Assembly: GCF_030269765.1 (NCBI RefSeq)
Contig: NZ_BSTX01000001.1
Coordinates: forward strand, 2,473,571-2,537,570
DNA: 64,000 nt
Source of the DNA: Actinorhabdospora filicis
GTDB taxonomy: Bacteria > Actinomycetota > Actinomycetes > Mycobacteriales > Micromonosporaceae
Direction: 5' to 3'
The notes under the pieces are model-generated. The model ran no database searches. It had not been told where the DNA came from and saw only the letters and a program-made list of their open reading frames with translations. Shown piece after piece: positions 51,254-59,147 of this stretch. A program made the translations under genes and the position numbers. Within the stretch, counting starts at the first letter, position 1; the number at the start of each line of letters is the position of its first letter.

Positions 51254-51706
51254 ATGGCAAGCATGCAGATCGACCGCGCCGAGCCCGGGGACACCAAGGC
51301 GCTCGCCGATTGGCGCGAGGTGCACAACGTGATCATTCCGGCCGACCCGCTGTCCCAGGCGGACGTGCGGGAGCGCGCCGGCCGCAACGTCCTCTCGGTG
51401 GCGTACGTGAACGGTGAGCTCGTGGGGTGCTCGACCGTGCGTATGCCGGAGGGAGAGGAGCGGGCGGTCGTGGTGATCGCCCGCATCCTGCCCGAGTTCA
51501 GGCGGAGGGGTTTCGGGACGGCGTTGTTCCAGCACTGCATGGAGCAGGCCGCGGAGCTGGACCCCGGGGTCATCGAGACGATCGTGCTCTCGGCGAACAA
51601 GGAGGGCTACGAGTTCGCCATCGGACGCGGGTTCGTCGAGGTGGAGCGCGGGATCCCGGAGGGGCTGGAGGACGAATTCGTGTCGCTCCAGCTTCCGGTG
51701 TCCTAG
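51254..51706 (+). CDS. GNAT-family N-acetyltransferase
   Basis: 150 residues. The acetyl-CoA loop is RRRGFGTALFQHCMEQA (motif A, R-R-x-G-x-G), preceded by the usual beta4 strand ERAVVVIARILPEF and followed by VIETIVLSANKEGYEFAIGRGFVEVER. Substrate unknown. ATG at 51254, without a strong ribosome site. It stands alone, between the divergent small membrane gene and the convergent oxidoreductase gene. Confidence 0.87.
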   Translation: MASMQIDRAEPGDTKALADWREVHNVIIPADPLSQADVRERAGRNVLSVAYVNGELVGCSTVRMPEGEERAVVVIARILPEFRRRGFGTALFQHCMEQAAELDPGVIETIVLSANKEGYEFAIGRGFVEVERGIPEGLEDEFVSLQLPVS

Positions 51707-51831
51707 GTACCGCGCCCCGGCCCCGGCCCCGGAACGGTGTCGGTGGGGTTCTCGCGCGGTGCGCGCGGCACCCGTGTCGCCGTCGGGGCCGTGCGGGCGT
51801 CCTTCGTCGCCTCGCTTCGACGTCTTCCCGC

Positions 51832-52788
51832 TCAGGGAACGATCGCGAGCTTGCCGACGGTGCCCCGGCCCTCCAGGTCCTTCAGGGCCCGGGCGCCGTC
51901 GCGCAACTTATAGATCGTCGGGTCGTTAGGCAGGTAGACACCTTCCTCGCGCAACCGCTCGATCTCCGACATGATCCAGCCGTAGACCTCCGGCGCGTGC
52001 TGCGGCAGGGCCCCGATGTGCAGCCCGATCACGCTCACGCGGTACTTGAAGATCAGCTCCCAGTTCGACACCGATGCGTTCCCCGCCACCGCACCGAAGA
52101 CGACCACTCTCCCTACCACGGGCTTGGCCGCCGCCAGACTCGCCGCGAACGTCTCGCCGCCGACCGACTCCAGCACCAGGTCCGCACCGCCGAGCTCGTT
52201 CACCGCCGCCGCGACGCCCTCCTGATCCCCGTGGTAATCCAGCACGACATCGGCGCCCAGCGCCCGTACGGCCTCGTGCTTCGCCGGTGAGGCCGTGGCG
52301 ATCACCCGCGCGCCATAGTGCTTCGCCATCCGCACCGCCGCCTGCCCGACACCACCGGCGGCCGCGTGGATCAACACCGTCTCGCCCTCCGCCAGCCGGC
52401 CCAGTGGCTTCAGCGCGGCCAGCGCCGTGGCCCAGTTCAGCACCAGCCCGAGCGCCTGCTCGTCCCGCCAGCCCTCCGGAATCGGCATCAACGCCGCCGC
52501 CGGCGCCACCGTGTACTCCGCGAAGGCCCCGTTCCCGAAGCCGATGACGTGCTTCCCGACCTCACCGTCCCCACCGACGATCTCACCGGTCACCTCGAAA
52601 CCCGCGATGTAGGGAGCATCCGGACCACCGTCGTAGATCCCGTAGGTCTGCGAGACGTCGGCGAAGTTGACCCCGGCCGACGTCACCCGCAGCAGCACCT
52701 CACCGGGCCCGGGCGTGGGCACCTCCACGTCCTCCACATAGGTCAGATCCTTCGGTCCCTCATGCGAAACCTGCCGCAACGCGCGCAC
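51832..52788 (-). CDS. Quinone oxidoreductase / zinc-free medium-chain dehydrogenase
   Basis: 318 residues of the MDR superfamily, quinone-reductase branch. N-terminal GroES-like domain (VPTPGPGEVLLRVTSAGVNFADV) and Rossmann domain with the NADPH loop VLIHAAAGGVGQAAVRMAKHYGARVIATA. No catalytic-zinc cysteines, as usual for quinone or enone reductases. The start is GTG at 52788, with AGGAGG seven bases upstream. It ends 58 bases upstream... of no partner gene on its strand; transcription is probably monocistronic or read through from the response regulator gene at 52847. Confidence 0.88.
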   Translation of the reverse strand: MRALRQVSHEGPKDLTYVEDVEVPTPGPGEVLLRVTSAGVNFADVSQTYGIYDGGPDAPYIAGFEVTGEIVGGDGEVGKHVIGFGNGAFAEYTVAPAAALMPIPEGWRDEQALGLVLNWATALAALKPLGRLAEGETVLIHAAAGGVGQAAVRMAKHYGARVIATASPAKHEAVRALGADVVLDYHGDQEGVAAAVNELGGADLVLESVGGETFAASLAAAKPVVGRVVVFGAVAGNASVSNWELIFKYRVSVIGLHIGALPQHAPEVYGWIMSEIERLREEGVYLPNDPTIYKLRDGARALKDLEGRGTVGKLAIVP

Positions 52789-52846
52789 GCAACCTCCTCA
52801 GCTCCACCCAAGCCCGATCGCTTGTGGAGCAGGAAAAGTACGCCCG

Positions 52847-53512
52847 TCATCCTTCGCCGGCCACCACCACACCCGCTTCATAGGCGGAGATCACAAGCTG
52901 CGCCCGGTCCCGCGCCCGCAGCTTCGCCAGCAGCCTCCGCACATGGCTCTTCACCGTCGCCGGACTCAGGAACAACCGCACCGCGATCTCGTCATTGGTC
53001 AGCCCACGGGCGATGAGCTCCAGGACCTCCCGCTCGCGCGAGGTCACGTCCAGCTCCCGCTCCACCGGCGGCTTCTTCACCGTCCCCGCGAACTCCCGGA
53101 TCACCCTCCGCGTCAACGCCGGAGCCAGCAGGCCCTCACCCGAAGCCGACACCCGGATCGCCCGCAGCAGATCCCCGGGCGGGCAGTCCTTGAGGAGGAA
53201 ACCCGATGCGCCCACCTTCAACGCGGCGAACAGGTACTCATCGAGATCGAAGGTCGTCAAGATCACCACCTTGGTGGCCTCGGTGTTCCCATCCGAGCCC
53301 GCGCAGATGATGCGGGTGGCCTCCACCCCGTCCATCTCCGGCATCCGCACGTCCATCAGCACCACGTCCGGCCGGTGCTCACGGACCGCCCTGACCGCCC
53401 CGATCCCATCGGCGGCCTCGGCCACCACCGTCAGATCCGGCTCGGAGTCGATGAGCACCCGGAAGCTGGCCCGCAACAGCTCCTGATCATCGGCGATGAC
53501 CACCCTGATCAC
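52847..53512 (-). CDS. NarL/LuxR-family response regulator (second system)
   Basis: 221 residues. Receiver domain with Asp pair in VVIADDQEL, phospho-acceptor in VVLMDVRMPEMDG, ILTTFDLDEY and LLKDCPPGD. C-terminal LuxR helix-turn-helix: VTSREREVLELIARGLTNDEIAVRLFLSPATVKSHVRRLLAKLRARDR. The start is GTG at 53512, with GGGAGG seven bases upstream. It is 55 bases downstream of its kinase gene; the gap is filled with a 20-base tandem repeat. Confidence 0.92.
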   Translation of the reverse strand: MIRVVIADDQELLRASFRVLIDSEPDLTVVAEAADGIGAVRAVREHRPDVVLMDVRMPEMDGVEATRIICAGSDGNTEATKVVILTTFDLDEYLFAALKVGASGFLLKDCPPGDLLRAIRVSASGEGLLAPALTRRVIREFAGTVKKPPVERELDVTSREREVLELIARGLTNDEIAVRLFLSPATVKSHVRRLLAKLRARDRAQLVISAYEAGVVVAGEG

Positions 53513-53517
53513 TGAAC

Positions 53518-53576
53518 CTCCCACCTGTTCACCGTGTCTCCCACCCGGTCACCGAGCCTCCAGCCGGTCACCGGAC
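53518..53576. repeat. Three 20-base tandem repeats between kinase and regulator genes
   Basis: Three degenerate copies (53518-53537, 53538-53557, 53558-53576) sharing CCTCCCACC followed by GGTCACCG. On the coding (minus) strand each gives a GGTGACCGGGTGGGAGG-like unit, so the natural ribosome site of the regulator gene is repeated. The last unit overlaps the kinase stop region. Confidence 0.65.
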
Positions 53577-54719
53577 CTCCTGGTACGGCAGGGAAGCGGC
53601 CAGCCGCCAGCCCCGCTCACCCGGCCCGCCGGTCCCGACCGGCCCGGCGGTGAAGACCCCGCCGTACGCCTCAACGCGCTCCCGAACCCCGATCAGCCCA
53701 TGCCCACCCGGCAGCGGCGCGCGCCGGGCGTCCCCGTCGTCCACCGCCTCTATCCGCACGTGCCGCTCGTCATGCCCGATCGTGACCCGGCAGCGCGCGG
53801 GCGCGGCGTGCTTGACGGTGTTCGTCACCGCCTCCTGCACGATCCGGAACACCGATGCCTCCAACCCGGGCGGCAGCGGCGGCAGGTCCCGCTCCACGGT
53901 GACCGTCACCCCGGCCTCGGCGGCGCTCTCGACCAGCTCCGGCAACCCCGCCAGCCCGGCGGCGGCAGGCACGTCATTCCGCAGGGTCTCCACGAGCTGG
54001 CGGACCTCGGCGAGCGCCGTCCGGCCCGTGCGCTCGATGACGCGGAGGGTGTCCACGGCCTCCTCCGGCCTGCGCCCGGCCACGTGCAACGCCACACCCG
54101 CCTTCACCGTGATCACCGAGAGGTTGTGCGCGACGACGTCGTGCACCTCGCGCGCCAGGTGCAGCCTCGCCTCGACCCGGTCGCGCCGGCGCGCCTCGGC
54201 CGCCACCGCGTCCACCATCTCCTTGTGCCTGCGGGCCATGTAACCCACCACCCACGCCAGCCCGAACAGCAGCAGTCCCAGCCCGGCCTGCGCCTGCCCG
54301 TACGGGTTCGGTTCGGCGTGCAGCTGGATCCGGCTCGCCACGAGGATCAGCCCGATCGACCCGGCACCCGCCCCCAGCCACACCAGCGACTCCCGGCGCG
54401 CCCGGTCCCGCGCCACGATGTACAGCACCCACGCGGCCGCCGCCGAAGCCCCCGAACTGACCTCGATGACATCCGCGACGACCGTCGCGGCCAGCACGAC
54501 GACATAGATCGCCCGCGGCCACCGCCGCCGCAGCGACATCGGCAAGCTGTACGAGAGGGCGACGAGCAGTCCCGTCACCAGAAACCAGCCGTGGAAGGTC
54601 CGCAGGTCCATCGGATCCAGCACACCCATGACCGCCGGAACCGCCATGAGGACGGCGATCCCGGCGTCCACGGCCACGAGCAGGCGGTCCTTCTCCCGCA
54701 GCCACCACGGTTCTCGCAT
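53568..54719 (-). CDS. Sensor histidine kinase (second system)
   Basis: 383 residues. A membrane domain of about five spans (residues 20-165), then HisKA_3 with LHLAREVHDVVAHNLSVITVKAGVALH (phospho-acceptor His) and a HATPase domain (EAVTNTVKHAAPARCRVTIGH, then GHGLIGVRERVEAYGGVF). ATG at 54719; an in-frame ATG six codons further upstream is possible. Upstream and in the same orientation as the regulator at 52847-53512, its evident partner. Related in layout to the first two-component pair 3 kb away. Confidence 0.91.
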   Translation of the reverse strand: MREPWWLREKDRLLVAVDAGIAVLMAVPAVMGVLDPMDLRTFHGWFLVTGLLVALSYSLPMSLRRRWPRAIYVVVLAATVVADVIEVSSGASAAAAWVLYIVARDRARRESLVWLGAGAGSIGLILVASRIQLHAEPNPYGQAQAGLGLLLFGLAWVVGYMARRHKEMVDAVAAEARRRDRVEARLHLAREVHDVVAHNLSVITVKAGVALHVAGRRPEEAVDTLRVIERTGRTALAEVRQLVETLRNDVPAAAGLAGLPELVESAAEAGVTVTVERDLPPLPPGLEASVFRIVQEAVTNTVKHAAPARCRVTIGHDERHVRIEAVDDGDARRAPLPGGHGLIGVRERVEAYGGVFTAGPVGTGGPGERGWRLAASLPYQEVR

Positions 54720-54851
54720 GCCCCGAACGGTAGCCACGGCGTCGCTCTCGTGACACCAGCCTTGGGGATGACGCCCCTGGGAGGAGACCGACCGGACGGA
54801 TCGGTACGCCGGTCTGATGTGGAGGGTCCTTTAACATCCGACCCTGTAGTT

Positions 54852-55181
54852 ATGAAGAGCGTGACGCGCATGGTGCTCACCGCGCCACTGTCGCTACTCG
54901 GGGGATCGGCGGCCGCGGCGGCCGTCTTCCTCGCCAACCCCGGCGGGCTGCTCCTCGCGGAGAACGGAACCCCCGCCTGCCGCCTCGTCAGCATCCTCAG
55001 CGCGACGGCCGCGGGGGCCATCGCGTTCGCGGGAACATCGTGGCTGCTCGGCTGGTTCGGGCCCGTCCGCCGCGGAGTCATCGGCGTGGTCGGCCTCGTC
55101 GGACTCGTCGCCGTCGGCCTCGCGGTCGGCTACCTCTGGCTCTGGGGCTGGCCCGTCGTCGGCCACCTGGTGGGCGAGTAG
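54852..55181 (+). CDS. Small three-span membrane protein
   Basis: 109 residues with three membrane spans (LTAPLSLLGGSAAAAAVFLA; ILSATAAGAIAFAGTSWLLGW; GVIGVVGLVGLVAVGLAVGYLWLW). A cysteine and short basic turns lie between them. No family recognised. ATG at 54852; divergent from the kinase gene with 132 bases between. A tiny frame at 55184 follows immediately. Confidence 0.6.
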   Translation: MKSVTRMVLTAPLSLLGGSAAAAAVFLANPGGLLLAENGTPACRLVSILSATAAGAIAFAGTSWLLGWFGPVRRGVIGVVGLVGLVAVGLAVGYLWLWGWPVVGHLVGE

Positions 55182-55183
55182 GC

Positions 55184-55288
55184 GTGCCCCGCACCCTCCA
55201 CGACCACGGCACGGGCGACCTCCGGTGGTGGATCACCGCCGAAGAGTTCGAAGATCACGGGCATCGAGCAGACGAGACACCGGACTGA
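55184..55288 (+). CDS. Possible very small protein
   Basis: 34 codons from GTG 55184: begins VPRTLHDHGTGDLRWWITAEEFEDHGHR. The mix of Trp, Ile and acidic residues looks more protein-like than its surroundings, and it begins 2 bases after the previous stop. No ribosome site and no known family, so this is a weak call. Confidence 0.3.
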   Translation: MPRTLHDHGTGDLRWWITAEEFEDHGHRADETPD

Positions 55289-55303
55289 CGGGGTGGAGCA
55301 GGA

Positions 55304-55379
55304 CCTCACCCAGCCTCACCCAGCCTCACCCAGCCTCACCCAGCCTCACCCAGCCTCACCCAGCCTCACCCAGCCTCAC
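55304..55379. repeat. Tandem repeat CCTCACCCAG, 7.6 copies
   Basis: Seven perfect copies of the 10-base unit and a partial eighth. No spacer-repeat pattern, so it is not CRISPR. A 10-base period equals one helical turn; function unknown. Confidence 0.92.
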
Positions 55380-56016
55380 GGCAGAGCATGCGGGCGGGCT
55401 CCGGCCACCGGCATCCACCGCGACCTCGGCCACCCACTCCCGCCCGCCCGACACGGGAGTGGGCCGAGACGCGCCTCAACCCCACCCACAGCACACAGGG
55501 CGAACCGGGCTGGCAGGGTGAGCGAAGTCGACGGGTTCGCAGGCACCGGTGCTCGCCCCGGCCCAGCCTCACTGCGAAGCCTGTGAGCGGGCTCCGGCCA
55601 CCGGCATCCACCGCAACTTCGGCTACCCGCCCCACCGGCCGAGCACACGGTCACGGTCAGGCGAGCTTCTCCCCACGCGCGAAGCAAGCAAGCCCCGGGG
55701 CCGACCTTCAGCCCCGCCGGCGAACCACGCGGCGGGTTCCGGTCACCGGCACCCGCCCCACCACCCCCGGTCTCTCCGGCGAGGCGCACCGGGGCGGTGA
55801 GGTGCGGTGCGCTTCTCCAACCACACGATCGGGCGGGGTCAGGTGAACCTCTACCCCACCGGCAGAGCACGCTCGCTGAGGCGGGCCTCAACCCCGCCCC
55901 CGCCCACACGCGATGGAGCGGCGGCACTCACCCCGTCCCGGCTCCACTCACTCGGCCGGGCAGCCATCCGGCCCGCCCCTGGCAGCGCGCGCCTCTGCCG
56001 CAGCCCCCATCCCCGT

Positions 56017-56076
56017 CCCACCCGAGGTCCCCGTCTCCGTCCCACCCGAGGTCCCCGTCTCCGTCCCATCCGAGCC
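56017..56076. repeat. 24-base tandem repeat, about 2.5 copies
   Basis: Two identical 24-base units (56017-56040 and 56041-56064), each beginning CCCACCCGAGG, plus a 12-base partial copy, ending about 60 bases before the MarR gene start. Confidence 0.8.
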
Positions 56077-56134
56077 CATCCCACCCGCGTCCCGCCCCCT
56101 GGGTAGTTCGCACCACGAAAGGTATCGTCGGATC

Positions 56135-56584
56135 ATGGTCCGCGCCGGTGACGACGAGAAGATGCCCATGGTGACCGCCCTCGTGCGCACCGCCTTCCTG
56201 GTCGACGCCGTCTACGCCCAGGCCGCCCGCGAGCACGGCGTCACCGCGCAGCAGGGGCAGCTCTTGTGCGTCCTGATGGCCCACCCACTCGGCATGAGCG
56301 ACCTGGGTCCCATGCTCGGACTCGCCAAGTCCAGCCTCACCGGCCTCGTCGACCGCTCCGCCCGGCGCGGGCTCGTCGAACGCGTCCCCGATCCCTCCGA
56401 CGGGCGCGCGGTGCAGGTCGCGCTCACGGCATCGGGCGCGGCGCTCGCGGAGACCTTCTACGACGACACCTGCGCCCGCCTCGCCGAGCTGGCGGGACGC
56501 CTGTCCGGCACCGAACGCGGCCGCCTCGCGGGACTGCTGGCACGAGTCGTCGAGGCGAACGAGGTCCCGGCGGTCTTCGACTAG
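56135..56584 (+). CDS. MarR-family transcriptional regulator
   Basis: 149 residues, single winged helix with the MarR pattern: REHGVTAQQGQLLCVLMAHPLGMSDLG, LAKSSLTGLVDRSARRGLVERVPDPSDGRAVQVALTASG (the D-x-R-x-x wing), flanked by dimerisation helices. No ligand is predictable and no obvious target gene is adjacent; downstream is a convergent NAD(P)-binding gene. ATG at 56135; the region before it contains the imperfect dyad GTAGTTCG/CACGAAAGGTA, a possible self-operator. Confidence 0.87.
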   Translation: MVRAGDDEKMPMVTALVRTAFLVDAVYAQAAREHGVTAQQGQLLCVLMAHPLGMSDLGPMLGLAKSSLTGLVDRSARRGLVERVPDPSDGRAVQVALTASGAALAETFYDDTCARLAELAGRLSGTERGRLAGLLARVVEANEVPAVFD

Positions 56585-56694
56585 AACGCCGGGGACCTCC
56601 GGGGGCTTCAGGTCTCCGGTCTCCGCGCCCGCGCCAAGCAAGCGTGGCGCAAGCCACGCCCACACCCGCGGGGCTGACCCCGTCCCGAATACGC

Positions 56695-56745
56695 CGAATC
56701 CTGTACGCCGTACAGAACCGAGTTCCGCACGTCGTACAGGATTCG
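56695..56745. other. 17-base inverted repeat between convergent genes
   Basis: CGAATCCTGTACGCCGT (56695-56711) and ACGTCGTACAGGATTCG (56729-56745) match as inverted arms at 16 of 17 positions, with a 17-base centre. It lies between the MarR gene (stop 56584) and the NmrA-like gene (stop 56806). Less GC-rich than usual terminators here and lacking a T run, so it may be an operator or a recombinase-type site rather than a terminator. Confidence 0.55.
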
Positions 56746-56805
56746 CCGACCTACCGTCTGCCCAGGCAAACGCCCTGGTGGGCACCCCAATGCGCCACCC
56801 GGCCC

Positions 56806-57648
56806 CTACCGGAACGCCTCCACGCTCCGCGCGACCCAGCCCGCGAAGTCGCCCGCCGGGCGTCCCAGCAGCGCGGCCACGTCCGGGCTGATGCGCGACT
56901 CCTCCGGCAGGGGCTCCTTGGTGATGTCGAGGGTGCCCGCCGCGATCTCCGCCGGCATGTACGCCGACATCGCCTCCAGGGCCTGTTCACGGCTCAGCTC
57001 GACGAACGCGACATCCTCACCGAGGGCGGCGGACAGGACCGCGGCCTGCTCGCGCGGGGTCACCGCCACCGGCCCCGTCACGGTGTACACACGCCCGACG
57101 TGCCCGTCCTCCAGCAGCGCGACCGCCGCCATGCCCGCGATGTCGGCCGGGTCGACCACCGGCCAGGCCACGTCGCCGTAGGGCGCGTAGACGGTCCGCT
57201 GGGTGCGGACGCTCTCCAGCCACGCGAAGGCGTTGGACGCGAAGCCGCTCGGCCGCAGGATCGTCCACTCCACACCCGAGGCGCGGACCGCCTCCTCAAA
57301 GGCCCGCAACCGGGCGTGCGAAGCGGCCTGCGGACGTGTGGCGCTCGCCTGGGAGGAGTTGAGCACGATCCGCTTGACGCCCGCCTCGACGGCCGCGCCG
57401 ACGAGCTCGGCGGGATCGCCGCCGAAGGCGTTCTGCGCGCCGCCCAGCATCAGGAAGAGCGCGTCGGCACCGGCCACGGCCTCGCGCATGCCCTCGACGG
57501 TGCTGGTGTCGAGCCCGGTGCGGTAGGTGATGCCGGTATCGGCGGGCGCGGCCTCGTGGGAGATCCCCACGACCTCGGCGCCGGCGGAGGTGAGCAGCTG
57601 GGTGAGGGTGCGTCCGATGTTGCCGGTGGCTCCGGTGACGACGATCAT
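56806..57648 (-). CDS. NmrA-like NAD(P)-binding protein (atypical SDR)
   Basis: 280 residues. Glycine motif VTGATGNIGRTLTQLL at the N-terminus, LFLMLGGAQNAFG, VKRIVLNSSQAS, SGVEWTILRPSGFASNAF and VDPADIAGMAAVAL are typical of NmrA/SDR5-type proteins, which act as NAD(P)-dependent reductases or redox sensors. No Tyr-x-x-x-Lys pair in the standard position. Divergent from the TetR gene at 57730, with shared operator-like sequence, so it is probably the target of that repressor. GGAGC precedes the ATG at 57648. Confidence 0.87.
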   Translation of the reverse strand: MIVVTGATGNIGRTLTQLLTSAGAEVVGISHEAAPADTGITYRTGLDTSTVEGMREAVAGADALFLMLGGAQNAFGGDPAELVGAAVEAGVKRIVLNSSQASATRPQAASHARLRAFEEAVRASGVEWTILRPSGFASNAFAWLESVRTQRTVYAPYGDVAWPVVDPADIAGMAAVALLEDGHVGRVYTVTGPVAVTPREQAAVLSAALGEDVAFVELSREQALEAMSAYMPAEIAAGTLDITKEPLPEESRISPDVAALLGRPAGDFAGWVARSVEAFR

Positions 57649-57661
57649 TGTCTCGCTCCAA

Positions 57662-57744
57662 AACTGAGTTAGTTGACTGACTGAGGAGAACGGTAGCAGC
57701 CGTCCATGATCGTGTCTAGAGTGGGTTAGGTGACCAACTCAGTT
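57662..57744. promoter_or_regulatory. TetR-type operator half-sites in divergent promoter
   Basis: AACTGAGTTAGT at 57662-57673 and its near-perfect inverse ACCAACTCAGTT at 57733-57744 (11 of 12 positions). One lies just before the NmrA-like gene start, the other overlaps the first codons of the TetR gene. TGACTGACTGAGG between them may add a further half-site. This layout fits autorepression plus repression of the divergent gene. Confidence 0.6.
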
Positions 57745-58305
57745 CAGCCGCGCGGAGCCGAGAAGCGCCGCCGCCTCACCGCCGCCGCCACCGCCGTCCT
57801 GCACCGTCAGGGCGTCGAGCGGACCACCCTCGCCGACATCGCCAAGGAGGCCGACGTCCCCGTCGGCAACGTGTACTACTACTTCAAGACCAAGGACGAC
57901 CTCGTCCAGGCCGCCCTCGGCGAGCACTCGGCGTACCTGAAGCAGATGACGGACGCGCTGGACGCCATCGGCGAACCCCGCGAGCGGCTCAAGGCCCTCG
58001 TCGCGGCCTGGGTGGAGCAGAAGGAGACCGCCGCCCGCTACGGCTGCCCCACCGGGACCCTCACCGTCGAGCTCGACAAGCGCGCCGACGGGATCCTGGA
58101 CGTGGAGGCCGGACGCGTGGTTCGCCAGCTCCTCGACTGGGTGGCGGCGCAGTTCACCGCGATGGGACACGCCAACGCCGACGACCTCGCGCTGACGCTG
58201 GTGTCGGGCTACCAGGGGATGTCGATGATGGCGGGCGCCCTGCGCGACCCGGAGGTGATGACGCGCGAGGGAGCGCGGCTGGTGGGATGGCTGGACGGGC
58301 TTTAG
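57730..58305 (+). CDS. TetR-family transcriptional repressor
   Basis: 191 residues. N-terminal TetR helix-turn-helix: AATAVLHRQGVERTTLADIAKEADVPVGNVYYYFKTKDDL. The ligand domain (residues 60-191) is typical of the family with CPTGTLTVELDKRADG. GTG at 57730, immediately preceded by GGTTAGG. Divergent from the NmrA-like oxidoreductase gene, the classical arrangement for a TetR repressor and its target enzyme. Confidence 0.9.
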   Translation: MTNSVQPRGAEKRRRLTAAATAVLHRQGVERTTLADIAKEADVPVGNVYYYFKTKDDLVQAALGEHSAYLKQMTDALDAIGEPRERLKALVAAWVEQKETAARYGCPTGTLTVELDKRADGILDVEAGRVVRQLLDWVAAQFTAMGHANADDLALTLVSGYQGMSMMAGALRDPEVMTREGARLVGWLDGL

Positions 58306-58687
58306 GGGCTCGGGCGGCGGCCGGGCAGGCTTTAGGGGCTCGGGCGGTGGCTGGGCGCGATGGCTGGGCGCGGCGGCCGAGACCGGCCGGGCACCGGGCT
58401 GCGGTCAGTGGGCCGGGGTCGGTAGCTGTGGCTGTGGCTGTGGGCCATGAGAAGCGGGCCGCCCGCCGGTGGGCCAGTAGCGGGCCATGGGCAGGCACCC
58501 GGAGCCGTGGCTGCGAGGCGCGAGGCGCCCACCTGCGGGCCAGACGGCCATGGGCGTGGGCGATGGCGTTGTGGCTGTGGGCCGTGATGCGCGAGCCTCA
58601 AGGCGCGAGCCGCCTGCCTGTGGCAAGTAGGCCAGTGGGCCGGGGTGGTAGCTGTGGCCGTGAGCTGTGAGCTGTGAGCACGCGATG
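58306..58687. other. Low-complexity, gene-free stretch
   Basis: About 380 bases of GGC/GGG-rich sequence with imperfect direct repeats: GGGCTCGGGCGG occurs twice (58307, 58337), GGCTTTAGGGGCTCGGGC twice, and GGCTGTGGGCC-like words several times. No frame on either strand looks like a protein. Confidence 0.5.
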
Positions 58688-58711
58688 AGGCCCGGCCGTG
58701 TGGCCGGGCCT
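58688..58711 (-). terminator. Hairpin terminator downstream of the DUF1801 gene
   Basis: AGGCCCGGCC (58688-58697), loop GTGT, GGCCGGGCCT (58702-58711): a perfect 10-base-pair stem 38 bases beyond the DUF1801 stop on the minus strand. Confidence 0.75.
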
Positions 58712-58749
58712 TCGTGTCGCTTCTTCTCGTCTTCGCCTTTCGGCTTTCC

Positions 58750-59100
58750 CTACTCCTCCAGATCCCGGGCCGCTCGGAGCCAGGCGGTGAAGGTCTCGGC
58801 GTCCACCTCGTCGGCCGAGGTGAGCTTCACCGCCGCCATCCGGCGGGCTCCGGGCTTCAGGCGGCCACTCGGGTCGGTGAAGTCCTGGCCTCGGAAGAAG
58901 CCGAAGGTCACGTTCTTGGGGTAGGCCTTCACCAGGCAGACGGTCCGCTGTCCGGGCTTGATGCCGAGGCTCCAGACGGGGTGTCCGTGCCAGAGGGCTC
59001 CGGCGCCGGGGAGCTCGGCCTCGATGATCGGCAGGAGGATGTCGGTGATCTCGCGCTGGTGGGCGGGGAGGGTGGCGGCGTAATCGTTGACGGTGGTCAT
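58750..59100 (-). CDS. DUF1801 family protein
   Basis: 116 residues with the DUF1801/YdhG landmarks: ATLPAHQREITDILLPII, ALWHGHPVWSLG, YPKNVTFGFFRGQDFTDPSGRL, and the K..TSADEVDAETFTAWLRAA tail. Function unknown. The ATG at 59100 follows AAGGAG; longer frames upstream are the antisense translation of the DUF998 gene. 47 bases downstream of the DUF998 gene on the same strand, so both probably form one transcript. Confidence 0.88.
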   Translation of the reverse strand: MTTVNDYAATLPAHQREITDILLPIIEAELPGAGALWHGHPVWSLGIKPGQRTVCLVKAYPKNVTFGFFRGQDFTDPSGRLKPGARRMAAVKLTSADEVDAETFTAWLRAARDLEE

Positions 59101-59147
59101 GATCGGGTTTCTCCTTGATCGGAAGGGGTGGGGTTCGGGGTCGGGGA

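Larger units (their letters stand above)
55182..56134. other. Gene-poor stretch with several repeats
   Basis: Apart from the doubtful 34-codon frame, no gene is convincing here. It holds the 10-base tandem repeat at 55304-55379, a degenerate longer repeat whose core GGGCTCCGGCCACCGGCAT occurs at about 55396 and 55579 with a weaker copy near 55733, and a 24-base tandem repeat at 56017-56076. The promoter of the MarR gene lies at the right end. Confidence 0.5.

Noticed and set aside
53496..54851. Long plus-strand frame continuing upstream of the small membrane gene at 54852
   Set aside because: It is the antisense of the sensor kinase and is Arg/His/Pro-rich; only the part from the ATG at 54852 looks like a protein.
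55304..55379. CRISPR array
   Set aside because: Units are directly adjacent 10-mers with no unique spacers, and no cas gene is present.
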